Below are positions 24,876 through 36,483 of a stretch of 64,000 nucleotides of DNA, in pieces. A program made the position numbers and the translations under genes. Origin of the DNA: Coprinus comatus. Lineage: Eukaryota > Basidiomycota > Agaricomycetes > Agaricales > Agaricaceae. Under the pieces are notes generated by a model that was not told the origin of the DNA, searched no databases, and worked only from the letters and a program-made list of their open reading frames with translations. Every line of letters begins with the position of its first letter. Positions within the stretch are counted from its first letter, which is position 1. The stretch covers positions 930,001 through 994,000 of the forward strand of contig JAWPGT010000001.1 of assembly GCA_034638255.1 (NCBI GenBank), given 5' to 3'.

Positions 24876-27791
24876 CTAGGCTGTGTTCACAATCATCACC
24901 TCAGAGCGGTAAGAAAGAAGGCGATTCGGAAGATCGGGCACCTAGATATCAATGCATTAATCATTTAATGAAAACGACCGAGTACTATGTAGTAGGGCTC
25001 ACCTGCCTGGTTATGAGAGGGCCCAGTGATTGGTACATCGAAATCTATTAAACCGTGCATGAAATCTGATAAAAACGTCAAGTATTGTAGGGAAGTTGCA
25101 TACCGTTTCGATCAAAGTCTTGCCAATACTTGACAATTTTTCCCGCAGACATCTACGTCGATCATCAACAATGTCCGTTACAACAAGTAGTTCCCTCATT
25201 CCTATACAGAGGACCATGGTCCAAGGTGATGACGAGAAGTTGTGACGGATTTTCACCCCCGAAACAGCTAACAAATGCATGATGACAATGCAAAACGTGG
25301 GGCATGCCAGGTTTGCTACTTCAGCTATATTGTCGGATATATGCTGGTTGAGTGCTGCCAAAATGAGACCACGGAAGTGATTCAGCGCCTCGCACAAACG
25401 AAGTTGATCCCGGAAATAGGACCTGTGTATGATATATTGCGCCTGCGCGACTGTTGGATTGCATGAGTGCGTTACTATGCAGATGAGAATTTTAGCTTAC
25501 GGCTGGTAAGGATGTAGCTACATCCGTGTTGAGGAATTAAGCTCAAGTCCCACAACTTCTCACATTGAGTGATAGATATGATATTCAGGCCATAGAAATA
25601 CTCGTCCATCTTAACCAGAGCATTTATGAGCGGCGTGAGCAATTCGTGGCTTCCCTCCTCGTGGCTGATGCAGCGGTCATACAAAGGGAGAATTAAAGAT
25701 AAAATATTTTCCCGAAGAATTGTACCCCGAGTCCCAGCACTGCAGATAATTGTTAGGAATACAAGGCCAGAACGGATTAATGTGAGTCTTTCCGGAGATA
25801 ATCCTCCCTTCATAAACAAAATTCTGTCTTATGATCAGATTGAGGCTGTGACGCTAACACCGTGATAATACTAACGTCCTAATTTTCGTGAAAACTGCAA
25901 TAAGAAGAACGGGTGAGTATTGCCATTCGTCATGAAGCCTATTACATACATGCGTCAACGCGACCGGAAAACAATAGATGTCGGTCTTTTTGCAATCCCG
26001 CGAGACATGACTTGCATATATGCTTTTCAATCGTGGCTAACACCGCCAGTAGATCACAACGAACTGTGATAAAAATTGTAGGAAAAATTAAATTGTTTGA
26101 TATATAGCAGTACACTTACGAGATGAGTTCTCCAGGCCTACGTGGGTTACGAACAAAATCAAGCTGCTTTTGCATATGTTCGATATTTGCGGCTCGAGTT
26201 CCTCTTGTAAGATGGGTTCCTTGAGTGACATCTCGTATAATAGAAACGACAAGAGCAAGTAAATTTGACCCAGTCGCTTCAAATTTTCTTCACCAATATC
26301 AGTACTCTCCTTTAATTCGGATTCTATAAAGGACAATGCGTTCTGATATAGCAAGTAAAAGCTCTGATAGCAAAATATATTCATTAAACCTTACCGAAAG
26401 CGCAGCCAAAACCGAAGTGGGATTCATGTGGAGTATAGCCACTATGTGTTCACAACGGGGGTGTGCACAATCACCACCATGGAACTCAACAGCCTCAAGC
26501 CAGCAGAGAGTCTTTCGAGAGGATGTCAAATGAGTATATAGACAGATAAGAATGCATACCAGAACGACGATAAGCTCCGTATCAGCGAAACGGGTATCGC
26601 CCCATACCTCCCAGCTCCAAGGGATGAACATGCATGATGTGATAGAGAACGTAGGCTGACGCTGTTTTCGTGACCAACGGAAACAGTAGGATCTGGGTGT
26701 AGAATATGCCCTAATATTGCTAAGCAATGGGATTCGAAGTAGGGCCTCGAGTCTAGATGATGGTAACTGAGCCCTTTAGTTTTGAGCTGAATGACAATTG
26801 TCTGAGAAGTAGGGTCTCAGTGGGGTGTAAAAAAAAAAAAGACGGGAGCCGGACGTACAGCGTAAAGGTTTAGAAAAAGGGCACAATCGAGCATCGGTTT
26901 TGAGATGACAAAATAACCTGTTATAGAATCAAGCTGGACATATTCTTCAATAGAAGATTCCAACGCATCCGCTACCTCCCGGGCGTCATAACCGCTACCT
27001 ATATTTAGCTTTTTTTTTGAGTCGGAAAGCACAGCAACTTACTGGTTCTCTTGTTGTATTACAACAGTCGCATACATAAGGCGCAGCGCGAGGCGTCTGG
27101 TAGCGGGGGGGAGACTCCGCATATTGAGTACAGAGGAGAACATCTGAAAACAATCTTTGACGCCTTTAATCACCTAATTTGAGGACACAGGTGGATTGAG
27201 AAACGGTAATACTTGGTAAGTGGCTAGCTGCGAAAGCTGCATCCCGATCAATACAGTCTTGAAATTTCTCGCTACTTGATGTATTGGTTTGTGCCGGAAG
27301 TTTTTGTTCAGGAGGTTGGATGAATGTCACGAGTAACTGTCCAAGCCTAGCGAGAATGGTATCTACCCAAGTAATCCCATATGGATTTTCTTTGCCCATC
27401 CGCAGCCGTTTTCTGGCCACAAGCAAATCATTCAGCGCTTGAACGGAGACTAGCAAATTTAGATTAACGACTCATTTACTCGAGCAAAAAAGAGACAACT
27501 CGCCTATGCGCTGGAAAATGTCCATGACTTTGTCTTTGTTAGCTCCTGTGATATCAGGAATGTTCACCATCTCAAGCAAAACGGAAGATACTGAAGCTGC
27601 ATTGGAAAAGACCTCAGCGGTATTGATAAAACCTTACGTTCGTCCGACTGAATGTATGCCCATTCCTTGTTGTCAAAGATGAGTATTCCTTCATAGAGAA
27701 GATCCTTATACTGTTGCGAGGATATACCCCCAGACAAAAGGATATCCTCGGTGCTTTCGAGTTCGGAGTCAGATTCTGTGTCGCTTGACAT
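24876..27791 (-). CDS. Large unknown alpha-helical protein
   Basis: The start MSSDTESDSELESTEDILL has an acidic Ser-rich N-terminus. About 760 residues of mostly helical, Leu-rich sequence follow (ITWVDTILARLGQLLVTFI, GQIYLLLSFLLYEMSLKE, ENILSLILPLYDRCISHEEG, MRELLVVTDIVDDRRRC). This repeat-like helical look recalls ARM/HEAT proteins or the middle-homology region of fungal regulators, but I see no zinc cluster and do not recognise the family. At least ten introns are inferred, one GC-AG (27450-27503). The junction near 27180 (after ASHLP) and the last two exons (ISMYQSLGPLITRQ, then a final exon ending VMIVNTA) are the weakest. If the last introns are not used, the protein stops at 25011 or 25048 instead. 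It lies about 100 bases downstream of RPC5 on the same strand. Confidence 0.5.
27450..27503 (-). other. GC-AG intron in the large unknown gene
   Basis: Donor ATAG|GCGAGT, acceptor TTGCTAG, 54 bases. It joins DIFQRI to VSVQALNDLL. The only nearby GT donors break the frame. Confidence 0.7.
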
Positions 27792-27894
27792 CAGGTAGGT
27801 AGTAAAAAGAGTATTAAACCATCGGTAAGTCCTGTTTACTATATCTTGACAGGCCAAATCAAACCGAATATAGCAATATAACTGCCCGAAACGC

Positions 27895-28852
27895 CTAAAG
27901 ACCTTTGATATCTTTCAGATATATTGTGATATCATCCTTCGTCGAAAGCATTTCCGTGTTCTGCGAAAAAATACTTTCGAATACTGTTGTAGATTCACCT
28001 GACTGATCATTACCTTAGTACAAAACAAACATTGTTGAGAGGAGGCGGAGTAACGAACTGCAGTATCATTGAATTCTAACTCGTCCCATTCTTCATCCTC
28101 CTCCATCCTGATTGCACGGAGCATATCGCGACGAACAGTGGAAAGACCACCCATGGCTCCCATGCCATTCTTGTCATCAGTTTTTCGAGCAGCGACTTGA
28201 ACTTCTCTTCCGGGACCAACTGATTTCTTTTCTTTCTTGGGTGCTTCGACTGTAATTGGATCATCTGGGTCCGGTGGAGGTCCGTCGTCAGAGTCAGAGT
28301 CAGAACCTGTTGCACGGTTGCGATTGTTACGGCGGGATAGAATGTCCAAATGAGTTAGGGTTGGTCTGAATTGATGTGTCTCGCTAATCGGATGTAGGTT
28401 GAGTTTTCCTGTAATAATATGCTCTGTTATTTTGAAAAGAAATGAGAAAGTATGGAGAACGTACCATTACGAACAATACCTAGCATTTGAACTCCTCGTT
28501 GTGGTATCTGTTCGCTTTGCAGTCGAATTTCACTCAGACGTACTTCCTCCCCCCCCTGTAGCTTTTTCCTTTCCTGGTTTTTCTCTAAGTCGTCGTCAAT
28601 CTGCGCTCTACCAAGTTCGTGGGCTTTATCTTTGTTCCACACTTCCGGCCTTATATCTGCAGGTACATGTAATTCCATTCGGGGAATCTGAGCTTTTATT
28701 CGAGCATTTATTCGTTTTCCGCTCAACCGCGCAGACGGAGGCACTTGTAAAGGACGGGTGAGGAGAGGGAATTGGTGGAGCTGGACATTGGGGCTCAGCG
28801 AATTTGTGAAATGAATCGGAAGAATGGCCACAACTGGATCATCTACTTCCAT
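27895..28852 (-). CDS. RPC37: RNA polymerase III subunit RPC5 (Rpc37; Sin-N family)
   Basis: The protein starts MEVDDPVVAILPIHFTNSL, then HQFPLLTRPLQVPPSARLSG and further Sin-N-type text (RIKAQIPRMELHVPADIRPE, LSEIRLQSEQIPQRGVQMLG). This is the RPC5/Rpc37 pattern, in which the subunit pairs with Rpc53 at the Pol III lobe for initiation and termination on tRNA and 5S genes. An acidic linker (SDSDSDDGPPP) and a conserved end (EEDEEWDELEFND, then ESIFSQNTEMLSTKDDI, ending YLKDIKGL) follow. Two introns; the second uses donor C|GTTACT so that NDTAVR joins NDQSGEST. About 285 residues, similar to fungal Rpc37. The stop TAG is at 27895-27897. I am fairly sure of the family. Confidence 0.8.
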
Positions 28853-28953
28853 GATAGTTTCTGTTTCAATAGCGTGGGAACTAGAACCAATGTAAGAAGT
28901 ACAATTAACCCAAGTCTGTTTACAAATGAAAAAGTCCTTTGCAACATTCCTAT

Positions 28954-31049
28954 TTACACATTTGAAGCCCTTTTAATACTTTCATCGCTACTACTAACCA
29001 TAGATGTTTTGTCTTTGCCCACTAGCCAACTCTGTGAAAAACTTGGCAACTCGTAATCTGTGGACTCATGTACTACGATGGGAGTTTCACGACCGGATGT
29101 CGGGAACATTGAATCACGAAGTGAAGGAGAATATGCCGCCACTTCATTAGACTTTTTGATATTTACCACTGGCTCGACGAATGGCGAGGGTAGATTTGAT
29201 GCAGTTAATGCAGACTGATAAGACGCCCGAGGTTCTTGACGCAACTGTTTTTTTTCTGAGTATGGATCAACCTCAACGCCGCCGGACAAATTTGTGTCTT
29301 TTCTATTCCGAATCTGAGGCGAGTTGTTCGAAAGCCAGAAGTTGGATTCTCCAACGAAGCTCGGCATCGTTATCGCGTTGCGAGTAGCTCGTGTTGTAGC
29401 ATAGCGAACTAGTGCTTCTCGTTCGTGCCGGCGAACCACACGGCCAGAGCTGTGAAGAATGAAAAGAGAAATGAGACACCCTAATTGTAATAGTTATCAG
29501 ACAGGTTTCCTTCGGCATATGGTGGGACATTACATGTGAGATTTATCCATCCAGTTCCACTGGGTCCATTCTTGATATTGGCACCAGCGAATGTGAAAAT
29601 GAGAGCGCAAGTTGCTATTATTGTGATGATACATGTGTAAAGCAACTATCACATAAATTCAGCACAACGCGCCAGGTAAGAAGAAGGGAGACTTACCTCA
29701 TCCCGCATTACTTTCTTGAGATTTACCATATTCGATAATAACCTGCTTAAACGGCTCAAGGATGAAGCCATGGATCTATGAGCATGGCTTCTGAAGTCCT
29801 CATTATTGGGCAGATTGGAAGCCATACGGAGCGCTGGACTTCGTAAATCATCCTTCCCTTTTGATCTTTCGGTGACAAGAGGTTCTATTAGAGAATGTTA
29901 TAATGTTAATGAATCGCCTCCACCATAATATAAACGAACCCACCACCGCCCAGAACTTCTAATGGAGGATCGTCCATTGACATCCTCAATGAGATACGAC
30001 CGCGAGCACCTGGTGTTTTTCGATATTTGATACATGTATATACAACTTGTTTATGAAATGTGGTTATGAATTGCGGGAAGATGAATATGTGCAATAAAAC
30101 GTACAGCAGAGCATCATAAAGCAGCATTCCACCATCTGTAGTGCGGCGGAAATTTGTGTGTAGCGTACGTCGCTTGTACGCAAACAACTACCTATTCTCA
30201 TAATGAATAATGCATATCAACATCAAGAAAGGGATAGCTAACCGGAGACTCGACGAGCTCCACGTATCGCCACAACATCCAGTACAACAAATGTCAAGTG
30301 TCCTAGCTCAAGGACTAGAACAATAGCAGCGACAATCTTGGAATCGTTCATGCATTTGTAGACTTTGATTCCGAGAATTCCAGATATCTAATATTATGTT
30401 AGTATTTTGCATGAGTGGAACGTATGAAAAATCTAGGCTTACCAGTACGCCCAATGCAACAGATCCCACCGTTGAAGATAAGGCAATAACACTGTTCCAT
30501 CCGGATCATGACATGAGCCAAAAAATCTGTGACAATATCATATACTTACAGAGTGCAACCTATATGTTGATCAAAGAATGAAACCAAGGTCGGAATGAAG
30601 CTCAAGGGGGCGAGAGCCTGGCTCAGTAGAAGAAGGTAAAACAACAATTTTTTCTTCATCTTCCCCCGTCGTATATAATCCACGGCTACAGCAATGTTGC
30701 GGACAAAAAGCATAGCAATCGCTGCAGTGAGTAGTAAGTTGAGGTTTGCATTCCAGAGATCGTTCGTGAGTGCAGGTGTAATAAGGGAACCATCGTGAGT
30801 TATGAAGTATGTGGGGGTGAAGGAATTTATGTCCTCCGAGTAGTAACGTTGGTAGTCATTGATAAGTATGGTCGTAGAAAGTTCTACGACAACTTGATTC
30901 GGGGAACAACAAGTCGGAGAGGGAGTAGCACGCGGAAGAATTTGGTGAACGACAGAAGGGAGTGTAGGTGTCGGGGTCGCAAAGTTGGGAGACTGAAAAG
31001 ACGGTCGGGGTGGATGGAAAGAGGTTTCTCGTCCCATAGGCCAAGGCAT
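28954..31049 (-). CDS. Orphan polytopic membrane protein with N-terminal ectodomain
   Basis: Family not recognised. The start MPWPMGRETSFHPPRPS was chosen as the nearest ATG; the upstream frame is basic and not convincing. About 110 Pro/Thr-rich residues are followed by hydrophobic helices: NLLLTAAIAMLFVRNIAVAV, LLFYLLLLSQALAPLSF, ALSSTVGSVALGVLISG, VAAIVLVLELGHLTFVV, LQMVECCFMMLCFVYTC, then a long Ser-rich loop, then LLYTCIITIIATCALIFTF. An Asn-Leu-Thr glycosylation site (near WINLTCNVPPY) and a hydrophilic tail of about 150 residues (RRHEREALVRY ... KRASNV) complete it. I count six helices, so a seventh may be hidden by a mis-placed intron near 29480-29545. Eight or so introns. A sensor or receptor role is possible but unproven. 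Confidence 0.6.
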
Positions 31050-31595
31050 ATCGGAAGGGGCTATAAAGGAGTGTGTTGAAGTCAAGATGGAAGAAATGTA
31101 AATCAAAGTCCTCTCCTGGAGGCGAGCATTACTTTCGAGCCGACTAATTCTGAGGGGATAGGACGAATGATGTGCTGAAACAATGATGGCCCTTCTGAGC
31201 CCATACGGGCCTGGCAGATACTTACTATTGAGACGGATACGCATTCATGTTGTGACCACAGGTGATCACTGGGCGACCACAATAAGATACCCACGGCTTA
31301 AAGAACCTGCCACCGGTTGTCGTCAGTGCCTGCAAGGGCCAGAGTGTTACCACTCCTCGACATAATGATAAACTCCACATGACACTTCGAGTCCCATGGC
31401 AGCTTCCAGGCAACTTCGGTCAGGAATATTCACACCCAAATCTGATCCCGGGGTCATCCACGGATGATCACCGTGAAGGGACCACCGTTGCCGATCCAGA
31501 GAAGGTGAACGAATCAAAAGTAAGGGGTGTGAGAAGATTTAATATTCAATATCAGATATCTCTCCATATCAACTCCCTCCTTGTTTAAACTAAGT
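31050..31595. promoter_or_regulatory. Divergent intergenic region, 546 bases
   Basis: Lies between the orphan membrane protein (minus) and the adenylate kinase gene (plus). It has several GATCAC/GTGATC-type near-palindromes (about 31262 and 31465). No convincing gene or TATA box. Confidence 0.35.
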
Positions 31596-32284
31596 ATGCA
31601 CCCCCTGAATCCCTCGCTGACCGAAGCTTATGCGAGCCTGTCACAGATGACTACACAAAAAGGACCTGTCATTGTTATCACAGGTACCCCCGGAACCGGA
31701 AAGTCTACACACGCTCAGTTATTGGCAAGCGAATCACCAATTCCCTTAAAACACATCAACGTCGGAGAACTGGTTAAAGAGAAAGGGCTTTATGAAAATT
31801 ATGACGAAGAATGGCAGAGTTATACCATAGATGAGGACAAGGCAACGTTGCTTCGTTATTGTTTCGTTCGTGTATTAATGTGTTATACAGGTACTCGATG
31901 AGTTGGAGCCGGTCGTCGCAGAAGGGGGCATCATACTTGATTGGCATACCTGTGAAATTTTCCCTGAGAGATGGCCTGACCTTGTTGTTGTTTTGACGTG
32001 TGAGCATAGTGTAATCTGGGACCGCTTGGAAAAAAGGTCAGCCCGCATCTAGGATATTTGATATATCGGCATTTAATTTAATCAGAGGTTATGCGCTTAA
32101 GAAAATCCAAGAAAACAATGAAGCAGAAATCATGCAAGTCGTACTAGAAGAGGCGCGATCATCATATCCCGCTGAAATCATCGCGGAGCTACAGAGTGAA
32201 ACAACTGAAGATCTGGAAGCGAACGTAGCCCGGGTGATAGAATGGGTCAAAGCATGGAAAATTGATCATCCGGAGGAAGATTAG
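31596..32284 (+). CDS. FAP7: Fap7/hCINAP-type adenylate kinase (AK6)
   Basis: A small nuclear P-loop ATPase/adenylate kinase needed for late 40S (20S pre-rRNA to 18S) maturation in yeast. The P-loop is GTPGTGKST; NVGELVKEKGLYENYDEEW and YTIDEDKVLDELEPV follow, then IILDWHTCEIFPERWPDL and a lid-type RGYALKKIQENNEAEIMQVV. About 195 residues. The family usually begins almost directly at the P-loop, so the internal ATG at 31647 (MTTQKGPVIVITG) may be the true start; the ATG at 31596 adds 17 residues. Two introns; the first is GC-AG (31842-31890) and is required to join DEDK to VLDELEP. Identity is clear. Confidence 0.93.
31842..31890 (+). other. FAP7: GC-AG intron in the Fap7 gene
   Basis: Donor ACAAG|GCAACG, acceptor TTATACAG, 49 bases. 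GT donors inside would break the frame or leave a 25-base intron. The protein join is fixed by family conservation, so this is one of the firmest cases. Confidence 0.85.
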
Positions 32285-32861
32285 CTTCACTAAAACGTGA
32301 GGTAATCAAGTTTTGTAACACCGAATTACTATCTCAACTTGCTAATACCTGGTCAGAAGCTTTGCAGGTGTATGAAAGTTAGCTGAGCTTATTCTGAACA
32401 ACTGGTCTTGGGGGGTTATTGAATATGTGCGTGCATTTTGGGAAGAGGAAACTTTCCATCTTATTATAGATCTACTTGCGTCAAGGATTCCCAAAACACC
32501 TGGAGGTCTGGTACTCGATTGTACAACAGCTCCATTAATTACTACTCTCCCTGAGCACAGAGGGTTTGAAGGTTTGTTTAGCTGAAGTAGTACTTGCAAT
32601 AATGTCCGTCATGAGGGATTGCACCTCCAGAACATAAAAATGATTAAAAAAAGTACTTGCATTTTATCTTCAGATGCCATAAGGGTACCTAAGGTTTAAT
32701 TAACTTACTAGCTTGGCAATCATAGTGGTACCTGATTGTGTCGAAGATGACCGTGCATATGTGTTTTGGTTGTTATGGGATACTCTCTCGCGGTTGTCAG
32801 GATAACTCGGGATCCCAGAGGCAAGTTGTCCTGTACATGAGAAGTCATTTCTTCAATTTAA
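32285..32861. other. Convergent intergenic region, 577 bases
   Basis: Lies between the ends of the Fap7 gene and the secreted-protein gene. A stop-free stretch of about 70 codons on the plus strand (roughly 32379-32585) has no ATG and no match I know. No tRNA seen. Confidence 0.4.
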
Positions 32862-34079
32862 CTAGTAACGCTCTCCCTTCAATACAATGGTGATCACCCA
32901 AATGGCGAGCAAGATAGGAATAAAAATACACGTATATGGATCAAGGCGTGGTTTGCTTGCATTAATGGGTATAAATCCGGAGCTTCCTTGGGTATTTAGA
33001 GGAACCACAGTTGTGCGAGTTGTCATGAAACTAGAGAAAGGAAGCTTAAGTATGAGGATCATGGATTCACACAGGGAAGGGCAGGGGACTGACTTTGTAG
33101 TTATAGTTTCTGATCCTTCTGTGATTGTGGATGTCACTTGAGAAACAATTACCAGGGTTACAGCACCTTCGAAGGGAGAAGTGATCGTGGGAGATGAAAT
33201 GTTCTGCTTAGTGGTAGTGGTCCCAGACGCCGGAATACTTGTTTTAGTGACTGTATGTATTGCGGGTGTATCGTCCAAAGGAGTTGTAGTCACTATGAAT
33301 GATTGATTAGGGTCAAATGGCGAGCGACCGAAATCAGAGGAGGCCTGCGGTTGTGGTTGAAGTTCGTTAACTCCATTGCTACAGCTTGAAAGGGATCCGG
33401 CGCTATTCAAGACTTTGACTGGTATGGGAGTTATGGTGTAATATGAGATACTGTTGATAAATGAGGTCTCATAGAGTGTCAACTGCATCGAGGACTCGTT
33501 AGTAAAATCGCGTAACATTTAGGAAAATGAAAGTACTTACATTGTATTGACCAGGTGGAACGCAAGAGGGGATGAAAAAATCATGGTGGCGGACTGTACC
33601 GCTTTCACGAGTAAGGAGATCTATACCCGAAGATACGGTGAGGTTGAGGCCTGTTCCATAAGAGACCAAGTATATTTCCAGCAGTTCATAGCTTGTGGCG
33701 AGGTTTGAACTAGGTACAAGTGCAGCCATTGGAAGCTTCCCATTTCCAGAGACCTGTTAAATATGAATTCCATGTTTTTAACAAAGCAATGAATGCAGAG
33801 ACCTCGATAGAAATGCCTATATTACTTCCAGCGTGCAAGTCACTATATAAAATGGAAATTCAAGGCAGGATAGATCTCGGGGTTGCAGAATACTCACGAG
33901 TTTTGTGCAGGAGAATTGATGATAGAGAGACCGTTGGTGTACGTCTGACCATTGATCGTTTTTTGTGCAGCACATGTTAGAGCAGAGGATAACAAATAGA
34001 GTGCGGTCAGAGTACATAGTGTAACAGACAATAATGACGGTTTGGGGGTCAGAGCCCGGTGATCCAGCACCACAAGCAT
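32862..34079 (-). CDS. Secreted Ser/Thr-rich protein with a C-terminal membrane segment
   Basis: The start MLVVLDHRALTPKPS leads into a hydrophobic signal (LLSVTLCTLTALYLLSSALT) and then a conserved fungal secreted-domain text: YTNGLSIINSPAQN, spliced to GSNIGISIEVSGNG, then LEIYLVSYGTGLNLTVSSG, FFIPSCVPPGQYN and LTLYETSFINSISYYTITP. I know this pattern from basidiomycete secreted proteins of unknown function. A Thr/Ser-rich stalk (TTTTKQNISSPTITS) follows, likely O-glycosylated, and a final hydrophobic segment IFIPILLAIWVITIVLKG with a very short tail, so type I anchored. Three introns, one of which frames a short exon at about 33868-33920. A TATA element lies 78 bases upstream on the minus strand. 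Function unknown. Confidence 0.7.
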
Positions 34080-34156
34080 ACTAGAGAGCGACGATGAGTT
34101 AGAGCAATACAACCAGCGAAGAACGGATTGTTTTTTCTTCACAAACCAAAATAGCT

Positions 34157-34164
34157 CTTATATA
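34157..34164 (-). promoter_or_regulatory. TATA box of the secreted Ser/Thr-rich gene
   Basis: TATATAAG on the minus strand, 78 bases upstream of the ATG at 34079. It lies in the divergent 217-base gap shared with cyclin H. Confidence 0.5.
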
Positions 34165-34296
34165 CCGCATGTATGTCCGCATTGCACCATCACGTGAACC
34201 TTTTTATTTCGTCCGAGATCTCTGTGTGACAAGCGAGCTAATGACTCTTCCAAGACACTCTACTACTTGAAAGTCGGGGGACACACCATCAGACAC

Positions 34297-35520
34297 ATGG
34301 CGACAAAGATGGGATCAGGAATACCTACAGTTACTGAGGATGCTCATGGTCGGAAGCAACCATTGTACGAGGCTAGCACCCAGTTTCGCAACTGGCGTTA
34401 TTCACCAGAAGGACTAGCCCAGATACGCAGGTCTCTCAATGAAAGTGCTGTTGCTGCGATCCGGAGTACCTTCGAGGTAGATCAGGTAATGACGTTGGGT
34501 ATGGATGCTTTGTCCTGTGTCTCAATGCTCAGTTCTAGCCAGGATCTTCTGCAAACGTTGCATTCCTAGAGGCCAATGAGGAGGTCCTGCTTGTTAAGCT
34601 TTATCTCACCAAAATATCGCAACTGTGCGGCTTGTTTCGATTTCCAGAAGAGGTAGAGGCCACTGCCATCTCGTATCTAAAGCGATTCTATCTGAAGAAC
34701 ACTGTCATGGACTGGCACCCAAAAAACGTGATGTATGCTACAAGATTATGCATTGACGGGTTGTGCTGACTTTTCTATATAGGTTGACTGCCCTGTTTCT
34801 CGCTACTAAAACAACGAACAACCCTATCTCACTGGAAGCATATACACATCATATTCCAAGGACAGCGCCTTCTGACGTGCTTGATCTTGAATTTCTGGTT
34901 GCTCAGAGCCTCAATTTTGAATTTACAATATGGCACGCCCATCGTGCACTTTGGGGAATATGGCTGGATATTCAGGTCAGTTCGTCTTTCTACTGGATTT
35001 TGTGGTACTCCTGATGAATCATATCAAGAATCTCCCAGAGCCTCCACAGAGTCTAGCACCGAATCTGTATGATACAGCACTCAATCACATACGAGCTTCA
35101 CGGCTCACAGACGCGGAACTCATCTACGCGCCGTCACAAATAGCGTTGGCAGCGTTTTTGCTTGCGGAGCCAAATCTTGCGCACGCATGGGCACAGGCCA
35201 AATTTTCAGCTAATACCCAGGGAGAAGGGTTGCAGGCTATTAGAGTAGTGACCGACACAATCAAGTCAATGATTCTGAACGAAGGACATCCTCCGAACGT
35301 GGAAGCGGTACGCGAGGTCGACAGGCGATTAAGGATTTGTACGAATCCGGAAAAGGTTGTTGGAAGCAAAATATATCTCGCGAAACAAGCCGAAGAAGAA
35401 AGGAAGGCGGAAGAGAAACGCTCTAAAAAGGTATTAGAAATGCAGCAGGGACATTTTGATCCTTTCGGAGATCCTATCAAGAACACAAATTTGGACGATG
35501 AGGATGATGACGAAGACTGA
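34297..35520 (+). CDS. CCL1: Cyclin H (Ccl1), TFIIH/CAK subunit
   Basis: Cyclin H binds CDK7/Kin28 and MAT1/Tfb3 in the CAK module of TFIIH, which phosphorylates the RNA polymerase II tail. The N-terminus QFRNWRYSPEGLAQIR is typical, then the first cyclin fold (EVLLVKLYLTKISQLCGLF, ATAISYLKRFYLKNTVMDWH), ALFLATKTTNNPISLE, VLDLEFLVAQSLNFEF, and the second fold (DAELIYAPSQIALAAFLLAE). The C-terminus has a charged helix (EEERKAEEKRSKKVLEMQ) and an acidic end (LDDEDDDED). Start at 34297 (MATKMGSG), with a second ATG at 34309. About three introns. Length about 350 residues, normal for the family. Confidence 0.9.
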
Positions 35521-35694
35521 AATTAAAATGATATGGACATGGCTTTGTGACTGTATTTGACTGATAGACTGTAATGTATATCCGGGATCCTAAAGAACAA
35601 GAATGCCTGAGAAGAATGGACCGATGAAACATTATTTTTGGCGGGTGTCTTGAGCCCACATGGTTCAAGTAAAGACAACACATCGAGTGCAGTA

Positions 35695-36270
35695 TTAAAC
35701 ACCTATATAAGATGAGTGACGGTGGTGATTATTGCAGGATACGACTTACAGCACTGGCAATCAAATGGACATAAGGGTGTATCTGAGTTGACAATGTGAG
35801 AGCTGTAGAAACCACTATCTCTCCTGGCTTACCGCCTCCCTCGTCATTGAGGCCCAGTTCATCCTCCTTGTAGATAGCCCATCCCTCGTCGGTTCTACGT
35901 CCTGTGTGGAGTTTAGAATGGATGAGATGAGATTGACAGAGTCGGACAGACTTTGAGATGTGCCTCGCGAGTCTTTGAATTGTTCCTCTTCTTTTTTGTC
36001 TTGTTTTGGCCGGGGTCGTCGATTGCGGGGAGTGATGGGATCAACGACTGACTTTTGTCGCTTTGGATTTGCAGGCTGAGTGGATGGATCTATGATTGTT
36101 TCTGGGGCCGGGCGTTTTTTAGAGATGGGGGAGGGATCGATTTTGTCGTAGACTTGATTTTTGGTTGATTTTTGGTTTTTCTTGTTCTTTTTCGGAGGAT
36201 GGGAGGACTGGGGAAGAGTGGGGGTGGTTGAGATTGGGATTGAGGCAAAGATGTGGTCGATTTCGGACAT
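35695..36270 (-). CDS. DUF1764 family protein
   Basis: The start MSEIDHIFASIPIS matches the DUF1764 N-terminus (short acidic/hydrophobic, then Lys-rich). The middle is basic (PPKKNKKNQKS, KKRPAPE, NRRPRPKQDKKEEEQ). Splicing is needed for the conserved C-terminus: FKDSRGTSQ joins RRRTDEGWAIYKEDELGLND, and a further exon gives the Cys-rich end TPLCPFDCQCC, completed by a last tiny exon (Cys-Val-stop) with TAA at 35695-35697. The family is small, nuclear/nucleolar by composition and of unknown function. The unspliced frame would stop early at 35815 and lose the hallmark end, so the spliced form is preferred. It shares a 213-base promoter with the Swi1-like gene. Confidence 0.8.
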
Positions 36271-36483
36271 TGTTGAGGATTGTGTAGTGGAGTGTTAGTG
36301 TGAGAGAGTGAGGGAGCCTGATTGGGCAGGTGGGCGGCTGTTGCGCGTTGGACCTTTATTTCACGCAATGCTGTAAGTACCTGTCTATCTCTGCTGCTGC
36401 ATCTGTCCTTATCTCCTTCTGCCAGTCCCCAGAATGCCCACCACCTCCGCACCCAACACCACCAACAGCCCGGTCTATCCTTT
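36271..36483. promoter_or_regulatory. Divergent promoter of DUF1764 and Swi1-like genes
   Basis: 213 bases between the two start codons, with CT-rich tracts (about 36385-36420). No TATA box. An out-of-frame ATG at 36434 precedes the Swi1-like start. Confidence 0.4.

Noticed and set aside
26720..26745. GATTCGAA, like a tRNA T-loop
   Set aside because: It falls in an exon of the large unknown gene; no clover-leaf around it.
32379..32585. Stop-free stretch of about 70 codons on the plus strand
   Set aside because: No ATG, no splice partner that keeps the frame, no known motif; stretches of this length are expected by chance in 64 kb.
36434..36483. Alternative upstream start for the Swi1-like gene (ATG at 36434)
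   Set aside because: Out of frame, and no splice from it into the ARID frame keeps the reading.
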